A stretch of 64,000 nt of DNA from Mesodorylaimus sp. YZB2_4 (taxonomy: Eukaryota > Nematoda > Enoplea > Dorylaimida > Dorylaimidae): assembly GCA_030248295.1 (NCBI GenBank), contig JASANH010001446.1, positions 1 to 64,000 on the forward strand. Reading direction: 5' to 3'. Below are positions 44,151 through 55,628 of this stretch, in pieces. Each line of letters begins with the position of its first letter. The first letter of the stretch is position 1. A program made the position numbers and the translations under genes. The notes under the pieces were generated by a model that was not told where the DNA came from, did not search any database, and saw only the letters and a list, made by a program, of their open reading frames with translations.

Positions 44151-45639
44151 TAGCGCAGTGGGTTTCCGAATGTTTAGACTTAGAAATTTTATACAAGATA
44201 AACATATTGGGAATACTTTCTAGACACTGACCACCCGCCGATTGAAAAGTGGGAGCATATCGACATGGCCAATAAGGAAGCCATTCCGGAGTCTCGCGTG
44301 ATTTTATTGGACCGATTTCGTGCGACGCGGTCATTTTCTTGAATGATATCGTGATATTTGAAAAATGGATAAAAAAAAAGGGTTACGAGGGAGAGTGCGA
44401 AGACGCGCAGCTGGCAAGCAGACGAACTCAATTTCTGAAGAAAGTTCGAAATGCTATAAGACATGGTTTATTTCTAGAAAAAGCAAGCAGGGGGACTGCT
44501 GTTTATCGGAGTGGTTTCTCGGGAGAAATCTCATTGGGATCGGACTAATAGTCGAAGAGGGAGGCTGGGTTGAAACTGGTGCTCCCCTGCAACCACAATC
44601 ACATCACATTAAGCATCTACGAACCCAATTTCAAGGCAAAATCAGATAAAAAAATGGTTGCATACTTTTCTTACTGCCAGTGGACAATGCCCTGTGCAGC
44701 ACGACACTCAATCTTCGAATGGTGCCCTGCCTTCGTGTTGCAGGTGGTGCATTCGATGATGCCTTCGAGGCAGCACGTGTCAGGGGTGGGTGCACAGGGG
44801 GAGGGGATCTAGTTGATGGCGACGAGACTGCCATTCTTCTCCGCGCTCCTGCCCGTCCGTCCACTCGTGTCTTCGTTGTGTGCCCTTCTCGTGAAAGCGA
44901 TTTTTCCAATTTATTGCTGCTCCAGATGGTGCAAAATTACTGAAGCCCAAGCGAGACGTCGTTTCTTATTACTAATACATAAAATCCCGATGGCAAAGCG
45001 AAAGCTTGGGCCCTGACGAGTTTTCCAATAATTATAATAGTAACCCTGAGCCCGAATGCCATATTGCCTTTTCAACACCACGAAGAGGCACACGTCCATT
45101 ATTTATGTGCAAGTGCCTCGTCGAAAGGCGCCCACAATTGGCTGGAATCAATGAATCGCAAAAGAAAAAACCCATTCCCCAAGCTTTCCGACATTGGAAC
45201 CAGTCGTGTGAGAAAATGGGAGAAAAGTCCGTTTGACACGAGAGGACTTGCGGCTGGACTGTTTCATTATACACTTGCTGAATTCTAAGACCATTTGCAT
45301 TTGCAAGGGATACAGCTACTCGGCTTACGAGTTGCTTGTTAGTGCTAATGACAGGAAAGCCTTATCAGAATAGATTTGACATGCTGCAATGATAATTCTC
45401 ATCAAGACTATATTATACTAGTAAATAGGAAAGCCGTTCCCCCGTCGTCTTTTCGAATGAACTCGAGACAGGTGAGTTTTGCCACCAATTCAATCAACTG
45501 CGAGGGTCCTTCACATTGTCACTTTTGAATTTCGCGGGTTTTTGCAGTGCGCCTAGTTGTCTCTGCAAATCACCGAGCACCGTCTAATTCCGAAGTTCAA
45601 CGAAAGGGAGATCATGCGTATGAAATTTTTCATCTTCGC
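44151..45639. other. Intergenic between KChIP and RPIA, no gene seen
   Basis: Should contain both promoters and the 5' untranslated exon of RPIA (a donor GACAG|gtgagt at about 45471 and an acceptor tttttgcag at 45547 fit a 5' UTR intron). Open frames at 44339-44649 and 45006-45288 show no family signature. Confidence 0.5.
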
Positions 45640-45643
45640 ATGA
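45614..45643 (+). promoter_or_regulatory. Upstream ORF overlapping the longer RPIA start
   Basis: A nine-residue frame (MRMKFFIFA) whose TGA stop overlaps the ATG of the longer RPIA reading frame as ATGA at 45640-45643. Such termination-overlap uORFs can reduce or couple initiation. Function is inference; the mature transcript start is unknown. Confidence 0.4.
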
Positions 45644-47228
45644 CCACGTTACGACGCCAGATTGTCTTTCATAAGACGACGCTTCTCATTTTCTTCAATC
45701 ATCACCCTATCGTAAAGGCGATAGCTTCGAAACGAGGCTACAGTATTCTTCGTTACATTCCAATTTCCTACAATCAGCCAGTGCCTTTTCGAACCATGAC
45801 GTCCCCGGTCTCTCCTCGCGCATTTTCGGACTCTTCAATTAAGTCCGATATGAAAAGCAAAGATGAAAGTTCTCGGGAAAATGGCAGTACTGTTAGTTTG
45901 GATGACGGGAAGAAATTGGCGGCATTTACTTGTGTTGATAAATATGTGAAGGTATGGAAATTGATTGTCTTCTCGGGGTCAGTAAGGATATGGGATTCCT
46001 CTGTGGGCCTGTTACGTATATCCAGCCCCCCCCTCGCCTGGACCTACTCTTGGACGAATGCCAGCCTGATTCCATGCTATAGTTGGCAAACGGCATGGCA
46101 GGCACACTGAGTCCACGCGTGTACCTGCTGACGTAACATTCCGCGCCCCTTTTATAGCGTGGCCCGGATGTCATCCTAAATAACACCAGTCATTGTGCTG
46201 TTACGAAAAATTAGGCCCTCACAAATAAGGCTGGCCATGGTTTCTGAGGATGCTCTTATTGCTAAAAATTGATCTTTCAGAGCGGCTATTCGATTGGAAC
46301 GGGTACAGGATCGACTGCTAAATACGCAATACAACGGTTGGCCGAAAAGTATCGTAGTGGTGAATTGAAAGATATCGTCTGCGTGCCTACTTCTTTCCAA
46401 GCTCGCCATTTGATAATCGAACACGGTTTGCCGTTTGGCGACTTGGAAAAATATCCAGAATTGGATATATGCATTGATGGTGCCGATGAAGTGGATGCCG
46501 ACTTGAACTGTATTAAGGTACAGTAAGCTGTTTTTCACCGGCATGGTGTTTGGGTATTTACAAAACCTTATCCTTACTATCGGACTGTTTTTGCCTTTCA
46601 CGCTTTTTCATTTTTTCAACCGTTCTCCAGACGCTTCTGAGCTCGTTTACTGGGCCAGAACTCCTGTCAGATTATTTTCGATCAGCCTGCAAATATTTAC
46701 ATTTTGTTTCAGGGTGGTGGTGCGTGCTTGACTCAAGAAAAAATCGTAATGAGCTGCGCCAAGTATTTTTATCTGATCGCCGATTCGAGAAAAATGTCGA
46801 CTCGACTAGGCGACGTGTGGGATTCCATTCCATTAGAGGTCATACCGATGGCCTACGTCCCCATCAAAAGACGTATCGAATATGCGGAAGGTGGGCACGC
46901 TCAACTGCGAATGGCAACACGCAAAGCGGGTCCTGTCATCACTGACAACGGCAACTTCATTCTCGACTGGAAGTTCCCCAAGTCGTTGGCCGATGGTCGT
47001 CCACGATCCACCAAGGACTGGATCGATTTGAATTCACGCTTGAAAATGATTCCAGGCATGGTCGAGACGGGTTTATTCTTAGCTTGTGCTCAGTCCGCTT
47101 TCTTCGGCCTCCCCGATGGCAAAGTGACCGAAAAGAAGTCCAACGAGGATCGTCGTAATACGCCTTCGATCAAACGAGCGTTGTCCCCCGATCCCAAGTC
47201 AGCTAACAATGTTAGGAACGGCGTATGA
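45640..47228 (+). CDS. RPIA: Ribose-5-phosphate isomerase A
   Basis: Coding exons 45640-45951, 46281-46517, 46713-47228. Two starts are possible: ATG 45640 (354 residues) or ATG 45796 (302 residues, MTSPVSP); the extra 52 residues are basic and hydroxylated and could be a targeting sequence or untranslated. Family landmarks: KLAAFTCVDKYVK, YSIGTGTGSTAKYAI (phosphate-binding loop), ICIDGADEVD, then IKGGGACLTQEKIV with the catalytic Glu, GNFILDWKF, and IPGMVETGLF. It interconverts ribose-5-phosphate and ribulose-5-phosphate in the non-oxidative pentose phosphate pathway, in the cytosol. The C-terminus extends ~35 residues past the usual end with a charged, Ser/Lys-rich tail. Confidence 0.95.
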
Positions 47229-47598
47229 AAGGTTGGTTTGACAAAGGTGGGCAAAGCTTACTCGGGATGATATATTCGTGATTTCAAATCAGTTTGCCTT
47301 ATGGATTAGTGCATGTGCGGGATTAATCAGAAGAATATGTATGATCGATGCACTCATAAACCAACTTACTGAGCCCAAGATTTTACTTCGGTTTTTCGCT
47401 ACACCAACTACATACAGTAACAGTTCACATATTTTTCCATGGACCCTCTATATTCTTTTCTCCTTCTAACCGTAACCTTTATTTCGAAAAACCGATCTGC
47501 TAACTAGCTTACATCGACTTGAATAAGAGAGATGCCACTTCACTTACGACACTAGAACAGAATGAGGCACTTCACTTGGGCTCAAATTTGTACACGAA
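47229..47598. other. Convergent spacer, no gene seen
   Basis: 370 bp between the 3' ends of RPIA (+) and the RG-rich coiled-coil gene (-). No RNA gene or repeat recognised. Confidence 0.6.
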
Positions 47599-50500
47599 TT
47601 ACTCGCGCCAGTTCCGATCGCCACCACTGGCGTCCAAGTCCTCGTAGCTAGTGTGAGGACGTTTCGCGTTACTGGGCTCGAATTCACCTTGTTCACAACC
47701 GTACTGACCCCGGTTGTAAGAACGACGTTGAGGGTAGTTGCTTCTGTCTCCAGTTCCACCACGTGCGAAATATTCACGACCACGCGCGTAATTACCACGA
47801 TATGGTCGAGTTGGACGGAACTGATGCGTTCCACGTTGGCCATCGAATCTAGCATTTGCATTCGAAAACTGACCAGAACGGCCACCATACTGCGCTGCAT
47901 CCATCGATTCATTTCTGGTAGAAGTACGATTCGCCAACATCAGCTGATCAGAAGCAACGGATGCATTGTCAGAATTCAGCCGTCGGGCACGGTTGCGTTC
48001 GCCAAAATCTGCGTTGCCTTGTCCAAAGGCAGATGCATTTTGAGAATCAATCGCGGGACGAGAATGCGAGAAAATTGGTTGACGACTGACCGACGTCTCA
48101 CGATCAACTCCGACCATATTCCCAATATCGCGTTGAAAACCGGCGTTGTTTCCAGAGTCCTGATTGACTGAATCAGAAGAGATCCACGATTCCTTGTTTA
48201 AAACTGGCGGCGTCTGCAAAATCGATCGGCGAACAGTTGCAGATTCAGGCGTAACGGCCTTATTGAAAGCGACATATTCACGTTGAGATCCCCCATCGGC
48301 ATTCGGTTGGGCGCGTGGCGTCGACGAAAAAGCGGAATTCAACTTGTTCAGTAGCCCTTTCAAATCGTTCGACCATTCAGTAATATTCGAATTCTGTTTT
48401 TGTTGTTGCGTCCACAAGTTGGCTTTCAAATCTTTAATTTCCTTTTCACGTTTCATTTCGAATTCTTCTTGTTCCTCCAGTGCGTGCTTCAGCGCTGCTA
48501 CCTCCTGTTTCAGCGCGGTGAATTGTTGCAACGTATCGTCTCGCTCTTTCGCAATTGCGTCTCGATCTTTCAAAATGTCGTCTCGCTCTTTCAAAATGTT
48601 GCCCCTCTCCTTTACAGCGTCATCCCGAGCCTTCGCGACAGAGTCTCGCTCTTTGATAGCAGCGTCCCGTTCCATAATTGCCTCCATCAACCGCTGGTCC
48701 ATCTGGCTCGCATGACGTAGTAACTCTTCACGCGATATCTGGAACAAAAAACTTCATTCGACTCCGGCAACACCAGGTTCGGCGGAAGGCGACCATACAG
48801 CATGTACAGTACCTGGTTCGTGTCCTGCCCAGCACAACAGGTGAGCAGTTACGGGCGAGTGTTCGACTCGTGGCGTGATGTGCCCTCGAATACGCATAAG
48901 CGCTTGGTGATGTGGTAGAGCATGAACGTTGGCGTACAGTTGCTAACTAGGGGTGCTGTACTTTCCAGCACGCCGACGTACTGTACATACTGTATAGTAT
49001 AGTCGCCATCCGAACTCTGGCTAGCGTGGACTTGCACTTGAGGAGCTCCCGTCAAGGCTCAAGTTTTCGATTAAAAAAATATACAGTATACACTCCTAAG
49101 AGAGACCACGATCGAGGCGCAAAGTCTTACTCACCTCGACTTCCTGAGAGCCCATTGAAGCTGCCGCCGAACTCCCTTGAGCGGTCGTACCTTTGGCGCC
49201 TTTAGTTACAATTGTTTTTTCGGTATTCGTTCCAGGAGGCGCCGCTTGATATATATCGATCAATTTTACTTTTGGGATTTTAAAAGACGGGCGTTCCAGA
49301 CGTTTAGGCGGTCCCGAAGGCTTAACCGACTTTTCCGGTACTCTGGATATCGCATCGAAAATGTTATCGCCTGGACTGATTTCATCCTTTCTCTGAAACA
49401 ATTATAAGTAGCTCGTATTCCTCATTCCTCACTCCTCAATGCACTCATTCCTCCACCACTTGTAACCAGAGCAAAGTAGTAACGTTGAAATTTAAAATTT
49501 ACTTACAGGCGGTTTTGCGGCAGGCGTCTGTGATTTGCCAGAGTCTGACGGCAAGGATCTGGGAGGCGACCTGTGACTGACGGGCGAATAGACGGGACCT
49601 GATCGAGGGATCGCTGCTGGATTATACTCGCCGGCGGCTTCCAGAATAGCTTCGGCTGATAAGCGCGAACTTTTCTGTACCTAAAAAACACCATGAATTT
49701 CGCATCAATACAGAGCAGCCAAACACGAACCTAACAATGCGACATACAGTATTCTATGTACATTATAGCAGACGGAACCGAACCACGCAATGCTCAGATT
49801 ATCTTTTTACGCAGTATATGTAGAGTAACAAACGTGTTTGGCCTGTTTGAGCAACATTCTGGTAGAAACTCTCAGGCTTTTGAAATAAATATTCAGCATT
49901 AAATGGACCAGCATCCACCGATCCGGCCGAACGATCCGAGGGGTGGATTGGTTCCCGATCTGATCCATCTGCTGGATCGGCAACTAATATTTTTTGCGCT
50001 TTACCAGCTGGGAAATGATAAGAAAATCCCGTTTTTTCTCTCAAATCAGTTATCAATCCCGTTTTAGGTGCTGCTTATCGTTAGCTCTCCTATGTCCTTT
50101 GGAGCGGTCTAACAGGGAGTGACAGCGAGGAACCATGGCAGGTTGATGATGACGCAGTGCCAAACACGTCATCCCCATCTATCTTCTATTTTTTTGAAGC
50201 GGATCAACCGGATCGGATCGGTCGATGCTGGGTATCCATCCGGCTAACTGGATATCCAGTAGATCCCTGGCACCTACTGAATGTACTGCGGCAGTAAGTA
50301 GGACCGCCCACCCCAACCCCTAGCTTAGATAGAGAAGAGGGTAAAGGACAAAAACAACGCTCACTTAGCGACTACAGAGTGTGTTGGGGAAAACTTATCA
50401 GGTTTTGGTGGAATTTTCATGCCAAAATGTGTCAAATTTTAGTTTCCCACTCGAATAAATTATTTTTGAGCTTCCAAATACGCCCAAGTTTCCTGAATTT

Positions 50501-51694
50501 TGTAGGTGGGCAAAAACGACTGGTAGCGGCCGCGGTGGTGCAGTGCCTTAGCGTTTGTCTGCCCGCAAGCAAGACTTGGTAGCGAGCGCCTGCACTCGTC
50601 CCAGGTTCAGTTCCCAGCGACTGAAGTCTGCATGTGAGCCAGAAGCCATAGCTCGCTGACCTTGTTCGGCGCTATGCTGTGGTGTGGGTGACTCACCCAG
50701 TACCGCTGAGATGCTCCGAGCTGAGAGACGGAGCCCAGCATCGACAGATCCGCTGATCCGAGGAGTGGATCAGGTTCCCAATCCGTCCCGACTGATGGAT
50801 CGGCCAGATCGGCAACTAAAATTTTCCACGCTTCATAAAGGGGAAATGATAAGGTGTGGCATACTATAAGAAAACCCAATTTTTTCTCTTAAATCAACAT
50901 TTAACCCCACTTTAGGCTCTGCTTGGCTCTCCTGTGTCCCTTAAAGTGGCCTGACAGAGAATAACAGCGAGAAAACAGAGCAGGTTGGTGAGGACGCAGT
51001 GCCAAATACGCCACCCCCTACAATCTTATTTATTGAAGCGGATCAGATTGGATCGGGATCCAGGCCTACGGTTGCATCGGTCGATGCTGGAAAGCCAAAC
51101 TAAAGTAGACAAGGTCGACTGTCGAACACCGACAAGGCCGTCGACTGAGGAAGCCGATATCTGGTCCATGATGCCCACACATGGAGGTGCTGCAAGTGGA
51201 GATTCACAATCAGAGGTAAGTTGCCGTGTGACTGGTCTGGTCCCACGCGGCCTTGCTTACACATAGGCAACACTCCTGGCAGGCTATAAGCAAAACTAGG
51301 TTGCGCTAAAGCGGGCGGGATTCAAAAATTAAAGAAAAAACTGATCGTAGAGTAAAGTACCCATCCCTTTACTCTTAGGAGCGCAAGACATATGTTTTCC
51401 ACGATTGAATAACCTTAGATTTTGACTTTTTAACTTAGCTACCTCTTTTAAACCGGCATTCTTTGAAGATGACCCATGGAAAAGGACATTTTACTAGGCC
51501 TATATTTAGCTAAAGTCAACATGAAATAAGCTTACCGTATGTTTAGCGGAACTGACCGATTTATTCTCACTTTGCGAGTTCACCGATTCTGTTTTCTCGA
51601 GTTCTTCCGTTTTTGGTTTTTGGGGGCGTCCGCGCCCTCGACCGCGACCGCGTCCACGATCTTGAAGATTTCCCCGGCTCGATGCCTCGGACAT
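47599..51694 (-). CDS. RG-rich, coiled-coil, probable RNA-binding protein
   Basis: Four exons: 51694-51536, 49680-49507, 49392-49135, 48738-47599; 576 residues. The N-terminus carries an RG run (DRGRGRGRGRGRP). Residues ~60-195 are Ser/Pro-rich and disordered-looking. The last exon opens with a long coiled coil whose core is a seven-residue repeat of the form KERDDIL/KDRDAIA, encoded by a 21-base tandem repeat at about 48535-48690. The C-terminal third has scattered RG, GG and aromatic residues (YRGNYARGREYFARGG) typical of RGG proteins. I recognise no named family; RNA binding and assembly into granules is inference from composition. Intron 1 (1855 bp) contains two MITEs and a SINE. Divergent from PANK with a 914 bp spacer. 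Confidence 0.75.
48780..48985. repeat. Low-copy interspersed repeat in intron 3
   Basis: Shares GCGCTTGGTGATGTGGTAG and surrounding words (GTACAGTACCTG, GTTCGAcTCGTGG-like) with 29690-29860. Order of elements does not fit a tRNA. Family and boundaries unknown. Confidence 0.4.
49908..50231. mobile_element. MITE family B, copy 2 (intron 1 of RG-rich gene)
   Basis: 324 bp from CCAGCATCCACCGATCC to GATCGGTCGATGCTGG: imperfect terminal inverted repeats of about 17 bases. Shares with copies 1 and 3 GATCGGCAACTAA, GGGAAATGATAAG, GCTCTCCTATGTCC/GCTCTCCTGTGTCC and GACGCAGTGCCAAA, GAAGCGGATCA. No open frame of note. Confidence 0.88.
50527..51310 (+). mobile_element. SINE family A interrupted by a MITE
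   Basis: Head at 50527 (GCGGCCGCGGTGGTGCAGTG, CAGGTTCAGTTCCCAG) and body run to GAGAGACGGAGC at 50734; the body resumes after 51090 with AAGCCAAAC..GTCGACTGTCGAACACCGAC and ends with GCAGGCTATAAGCAAAACTAGG near 51295. The intact family reads GAGAGACGGAAGCCAAACGAGG continuously, so the MITE at 50735-51090 is inserted inside this SINE. Confidence 0.85.
50735..51090. mobile_element. MITE family B, copy 3 (nested in a SINE)
   Basis: 356 bp from CCAGCATCGACAGATCC to CATCGGTCGATGCTGG, with best-preserved inverted ends of the three copies. Internal sequence parallels copy 2, for example AAATGATAAG, CTCTCCTGTGTCCCTTAAAG and GACGCAGTGCCAAATACG. Confidence 0.9.
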
Positions 51695-52608
51695 TATCGC
51701 TTAAAGACTTCAACAAAATACAGTACGAAGCTGGAAATTTAAAAATTCAGGACCGAAAGAAACTGACCGCACACGGGACCATAAATTTTGACAATGAACT
51801 TGGACGCCATCCGAACGCGCACCCACCATTGTGACAACCTAGTTTGCCTGCGCATCAGCAACTGCTACTGCTGCATATAGGCGCTAATTTTAAGAATTAT
51901 TTGGTGATATGTGCAAATACGGAAAAGCCTGATAAGCCTGAATCCAGCCTGCGCTTGTTGCCAGACGAGATTTAGATTTCACCATTTTTTTGTTACCCAT
52001 CGAGAAAAACTTCTGATTTATCTGAAACATTTTCAGATGAAATATAACCTCTAGACTTTAAACTTCGCGCCATATGATATAAAGTGTAAAGTAACGTGTC
52101 AGCATGTGCGCAAGTGCAACTCCTAAATATGGCCTTTCTGTTCCATTTTTGGAAGCAAGGACGTCGACTGGAGAGACTGTCGTCTTCGCCGCCGCGTTGC
52201 ACGTGGGTGTCCTTAGTACCCTCCGCTTGTTCTTTGCACGCATGGCGAACGCCTCGTGTACGAGTATTTACGAAGGCCGTGTATCCTGTTGGTGAGGTGT
52301 CAAGGTAGGTTGGTGGTGGGCTGGCTGCTGATTCTAGTTTGCACGACATAACTCTCTTATAAGACTGTTCGGAAGGGTCAAGAATGAGTCGGCTGTCTAG
52401 TTGATTTTTGGAGCAGGTGAGGCTGTCTTTGATGAAATTTATCACACCACGCTAAATTTTATCGGGTTTGCGTTTTGTGGTATTTAGGCCTGCAGTACTT
52501 AGGTCACACAGATCGTAGGGTCAAGTGAACAGCTGGTTGTGAGTCTAATCTTTTCTCTTCTGTTTCAGGAAGCGGTCGATATTGTTTACGTTCTGAATTG
52601 CATCATTC
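51695..52608. other. Divergent promoter region, no gene seen
   Basis: 914 bp between the start codons of the RG-rich gene (-) and PANK (+). Contains both promoters. Open frames at 51993-52445 have no family signature. Confidence 0.55.
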
Positions 52609-55158
52609 ATGTCGAACAGTGCCAACGATCGAGAGGGTGATGGATCGGAAAAAAAGACTGATGGCGCTGGCTCATCAGTGCCGAATGGAGACCACAAGAG
52701 TGACATGCCAGTGGAATGCTACAAAAGATACTTGAGAGAGCGAACATTCTCTTTATCAAATCCTCGTAAGTTTTGAGCTACTCAAAATGTAGTATACTAT
52801 GGCAGTCGATCGAAGGAAACTATCGTTTTTGGATAACTTCTACTACATAGAAGAACTTTCTAGCTTCTAGTAATTTTTCCTAGCCGTTAGTGTTAATGGG
52901 AGGGATCGGCCGGATATCCGTTTTATCCGGCCGAATAATACTACTTGGCCGGATGCTGGATATTTTCCACCAAAGCCGGATAGTTCTCTGCTTGCGAAAA
53001 GTTGATCGTTTTAAGTTGTGTCTTACGGGACCCTTTCCAAATAATCTAGAAAAAGATTGAGCCCAGACTGTGTACCGAATTCTGACCAACACTTAGCCGC
53101 AGGTTTTTGAGCGTGTCTCCTCAATAAGTTATCTATGGTGCTAGTTAGATCCAATGGTGTAGTTTATGCTCGCTTTATTTTGCGAGCTGTCCAAACAATT
53201 GATCTTACAGAGAACAAAATCTGACTTGAAAATTAGTTCAAATCCTTCTTCAAAATAAAAATTCCTTTAACTCCGGATATTGGCTCTCCAGTCTGTCCCT
53301 GGTTTCCAGTACTTCGTTTGAGCTGGATCAAATCTCAGGATCAGTTTTATTTAAGCAATGCCATGGTTTGGATTGGACGTGGGCGGCACGTTGGTCAAAT
53401 TGGTTTATTTCGAGCCAACAGATGATCAGATCGACGACAATCAAGAAGCATCAATCGTCACCAATATTCGGAAGTACCTGACCAGCAATCGAACGTATGG
53501 CAGCACTGGAATCCGGGACGATCACTTGCAGTTGAATAAGCAAGCAATAAACGTGAGGATTGTACCGAAGGGTTTTTTTGGCAGTCGATTTCATCGTTTT
53601 TGTATTTTAGGGTCGCCTGGGAAGCCTTCATTTCATTCGCTTCCCGACTTATACAATGCCCGATTTCCTGCATTTGGCCAAGAGTAAAGGTCTTGCTGCC
53701 TGTGCCAGCACTGTTTGTGCTACTGGTGGCGGAGCTTACAAATACGAAAGTGTAGTTCGCGAGGTAAGATATGTGGCTCATTCCAGAAAATTTCTTATGT
53801 TAGCTTACTAGACTGGTAACTCTGAGGCGCGGGTCCGACTATCGCTCAAGGCTCAAGTTTTTGTTCCTTATTTTGAATGAAAACATGAAGCCTCGTCAGT
53901 TTAACTTTACAACCAAAAGCAGCCACTTGATATTCTGGGAATATGCCTTTTTAGGAATTGAATTTGGAGCTAAACAAATTCGACGAACTGCAATCGCTCA
54001 TTTGTGGAATCCAGTACATTGTCGAACATTACCCAGATGAATGTTATTACTACGAAAACCCGTTGGACGATGCGCAATGCCAAGTTGTACCTTATCACGT
54101 TCGTGGACGTGGTAATTCGCCACTTGAGCCACCCTATTTGGTCGTCAATATCGGTTCTGGCGTGTCAATTTTGGCTGTGGATGGGATGAATAAATTTCGG
54201 CGTGTTTCGGGAACCAGGTACGAAATAGATTTGAAAAATGCAGTCACTTTTTGCAAAGCTCTCATATTCGATTTTGTTTTCAGTTTGGGTGGTGGGATGT
54301 TTCACGGATTGTGTTGCCTTTTGTGCAAGTGCGAGACTTTTGAAGAAGCGCTCGAATTGGCTTCGAGAGGTGATAATAGCAGAGTAGACAAATTAGTACG
54401 AGATATTTATGGGGGAGATTATCGATTGTTCGATTTACCCGGTGATACTGTAGCTGCCAGGTAAGACTGTGATGCAGCAATATTGAAGAGGTTTTCATAT
54501 TTTCTTCGTTTTAGTTTTGGTCATATGGTATACGCTGACAAGAGAGCGGAGGCGAGCAGAGAAGACTTGGCTCGTGCTGCTTTGGTTACTTTGACAAACA
54601 ACATTGGCAGTATTGCTCGAATGTGTGCCCTGACTGAGGTAAGTGTTCCGTCCCCTCCCTCATCACTCTGCCTGGTGTCTGGTGCCCAGTGTTGTCATGA
54701 CGCCCGGTTCAAGCTTGTTTTAAAGATTATGTTTTTTTGTAGAAAATCGATACTATTCTTTTCGTTGGAAATTTCTTACGCGTTAATGCAATATCCATGC
54801 GACTGTTGGCTCACGCAATGGAATATTGGTCCAACGGCGCCATGAAAGCTGTGTTTTTGAAACATGAGGTATGTCTCGGTTTAATTTTCATAAAATAAAA
54901 TTATCTCGCCCATTATTTCAGGGATATTTCGGTGCCGTTGGTTGCCTTATGAATTTGATGCGATTAAGCGAAGCTAGAAAATGGCAAAAACTAAATGGCG
55001 TTCTTCCTGCGGATGCGATGAGTCCAACTGGCTCATCGCCAAAATCTCCCCCTCCTTCAGCTTCCTGTACTCAGGAACCGATCAGACTTCACGTGAATGC
55101 TAATGTGACAGTCCAGACAATGGAAGCTAATGATACGAACTGTGGTAGAAGTGCTTAA
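52609..55158 (+). CDS. PANK: Pantothenate kinase
   Basis: Eight exons: 52609-52765, 53356-53552, 53611-53763, 53955-54217, 54284-54460, 54515-54638, 54743-54868, 54922-55158; 477 residues. The first exon encodes a polar 50-residue N-terminus ending just before [20 protein letters not shown], the ATP-phosphate loop of eukaryotic PANK. Further landmarks: [41 protein letters not shown] with the catalytic-region Glu, [70 protein letters not shown]. It phosphorylates pantothenate, the first and usually rate-limiting step to coenzyme A, normally under acetyl-CoA feedback. The C-terminus extends ~55 residues past the domain with a Ser/Pro-rich segment. Intron 1 is 590 bp; others are short. Confidence 0.97.
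52895..52990. repeat. Inverted CCGGATA-rich repeat in PANK intron 1
   Basis: GGCCGGATATCCG at about 52909 and TTATCCGGCCGAAT at 52923 form a hairpin, with further GGCCGGATGCTGGATAT and GCCGGATAG nearby. The CCGGATGCTGG words recall the ends of MITE family B, but the match is short. Confidence 0.45.
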
Positions 55159-55628
55159 AATACATTGAATCAGATTCCACTACCGTCTCTAGGATAGCCT
55201 TTGTGTTAATTATCATTTGGTCATTGCCAATTTGTGTCGTGCTGGAATCAAGCTAAGTACGGTTACTGTGCAACCACATTTTCCATACGTTGAGCAGTTT
55301 GTTCACATTCGAAATAGTAACATTTATTTCCAATCAGATGTGCGCAAAAATATAATAAAACAATGGTATGGAATAGAATATGCAAAGTCCCACTCCACTG
55401 CTAACCTAAGTATTACTTTCAGAAATCACCTGGTTGCTATAGTCAATAACTGGTCACTGGTGTAAGCTTCTACCTCGTGCATTCTATGGGCAAAAGATAG
55501 TGCACACAACCCGACTCCAGAAACATGCAAATGACACTAGCTAGCTCAAAAATAATTGTCCCGAGTCGAGGGCCAACGAACAGATAAGCATGAATACTCA
55601 CTTAGTCAGACATGAGTTGCTGGTCTTG
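55159..55628. other. Convergent spacer, no gene seen
   Basis: 470 bp between the 3' ends of PANK and ACADSB. AT-rich; no RNA gene or repeat recognised. Confidence 0.6.

Noticed and set aside
47544..48720. Plus-strand frames of 106-172 codons opposite the RG-rich gene
   Set aside because: Shadows of the repetitive coding sequence on the other strand; no splice context or domain.
48800..48920. Possible tRNA on the minus strand (TCTACCACAT and GAGTCGAAC words)
   Set aside because: The A-box-like and B-box-like elements are in the wrong order for a tRNA.
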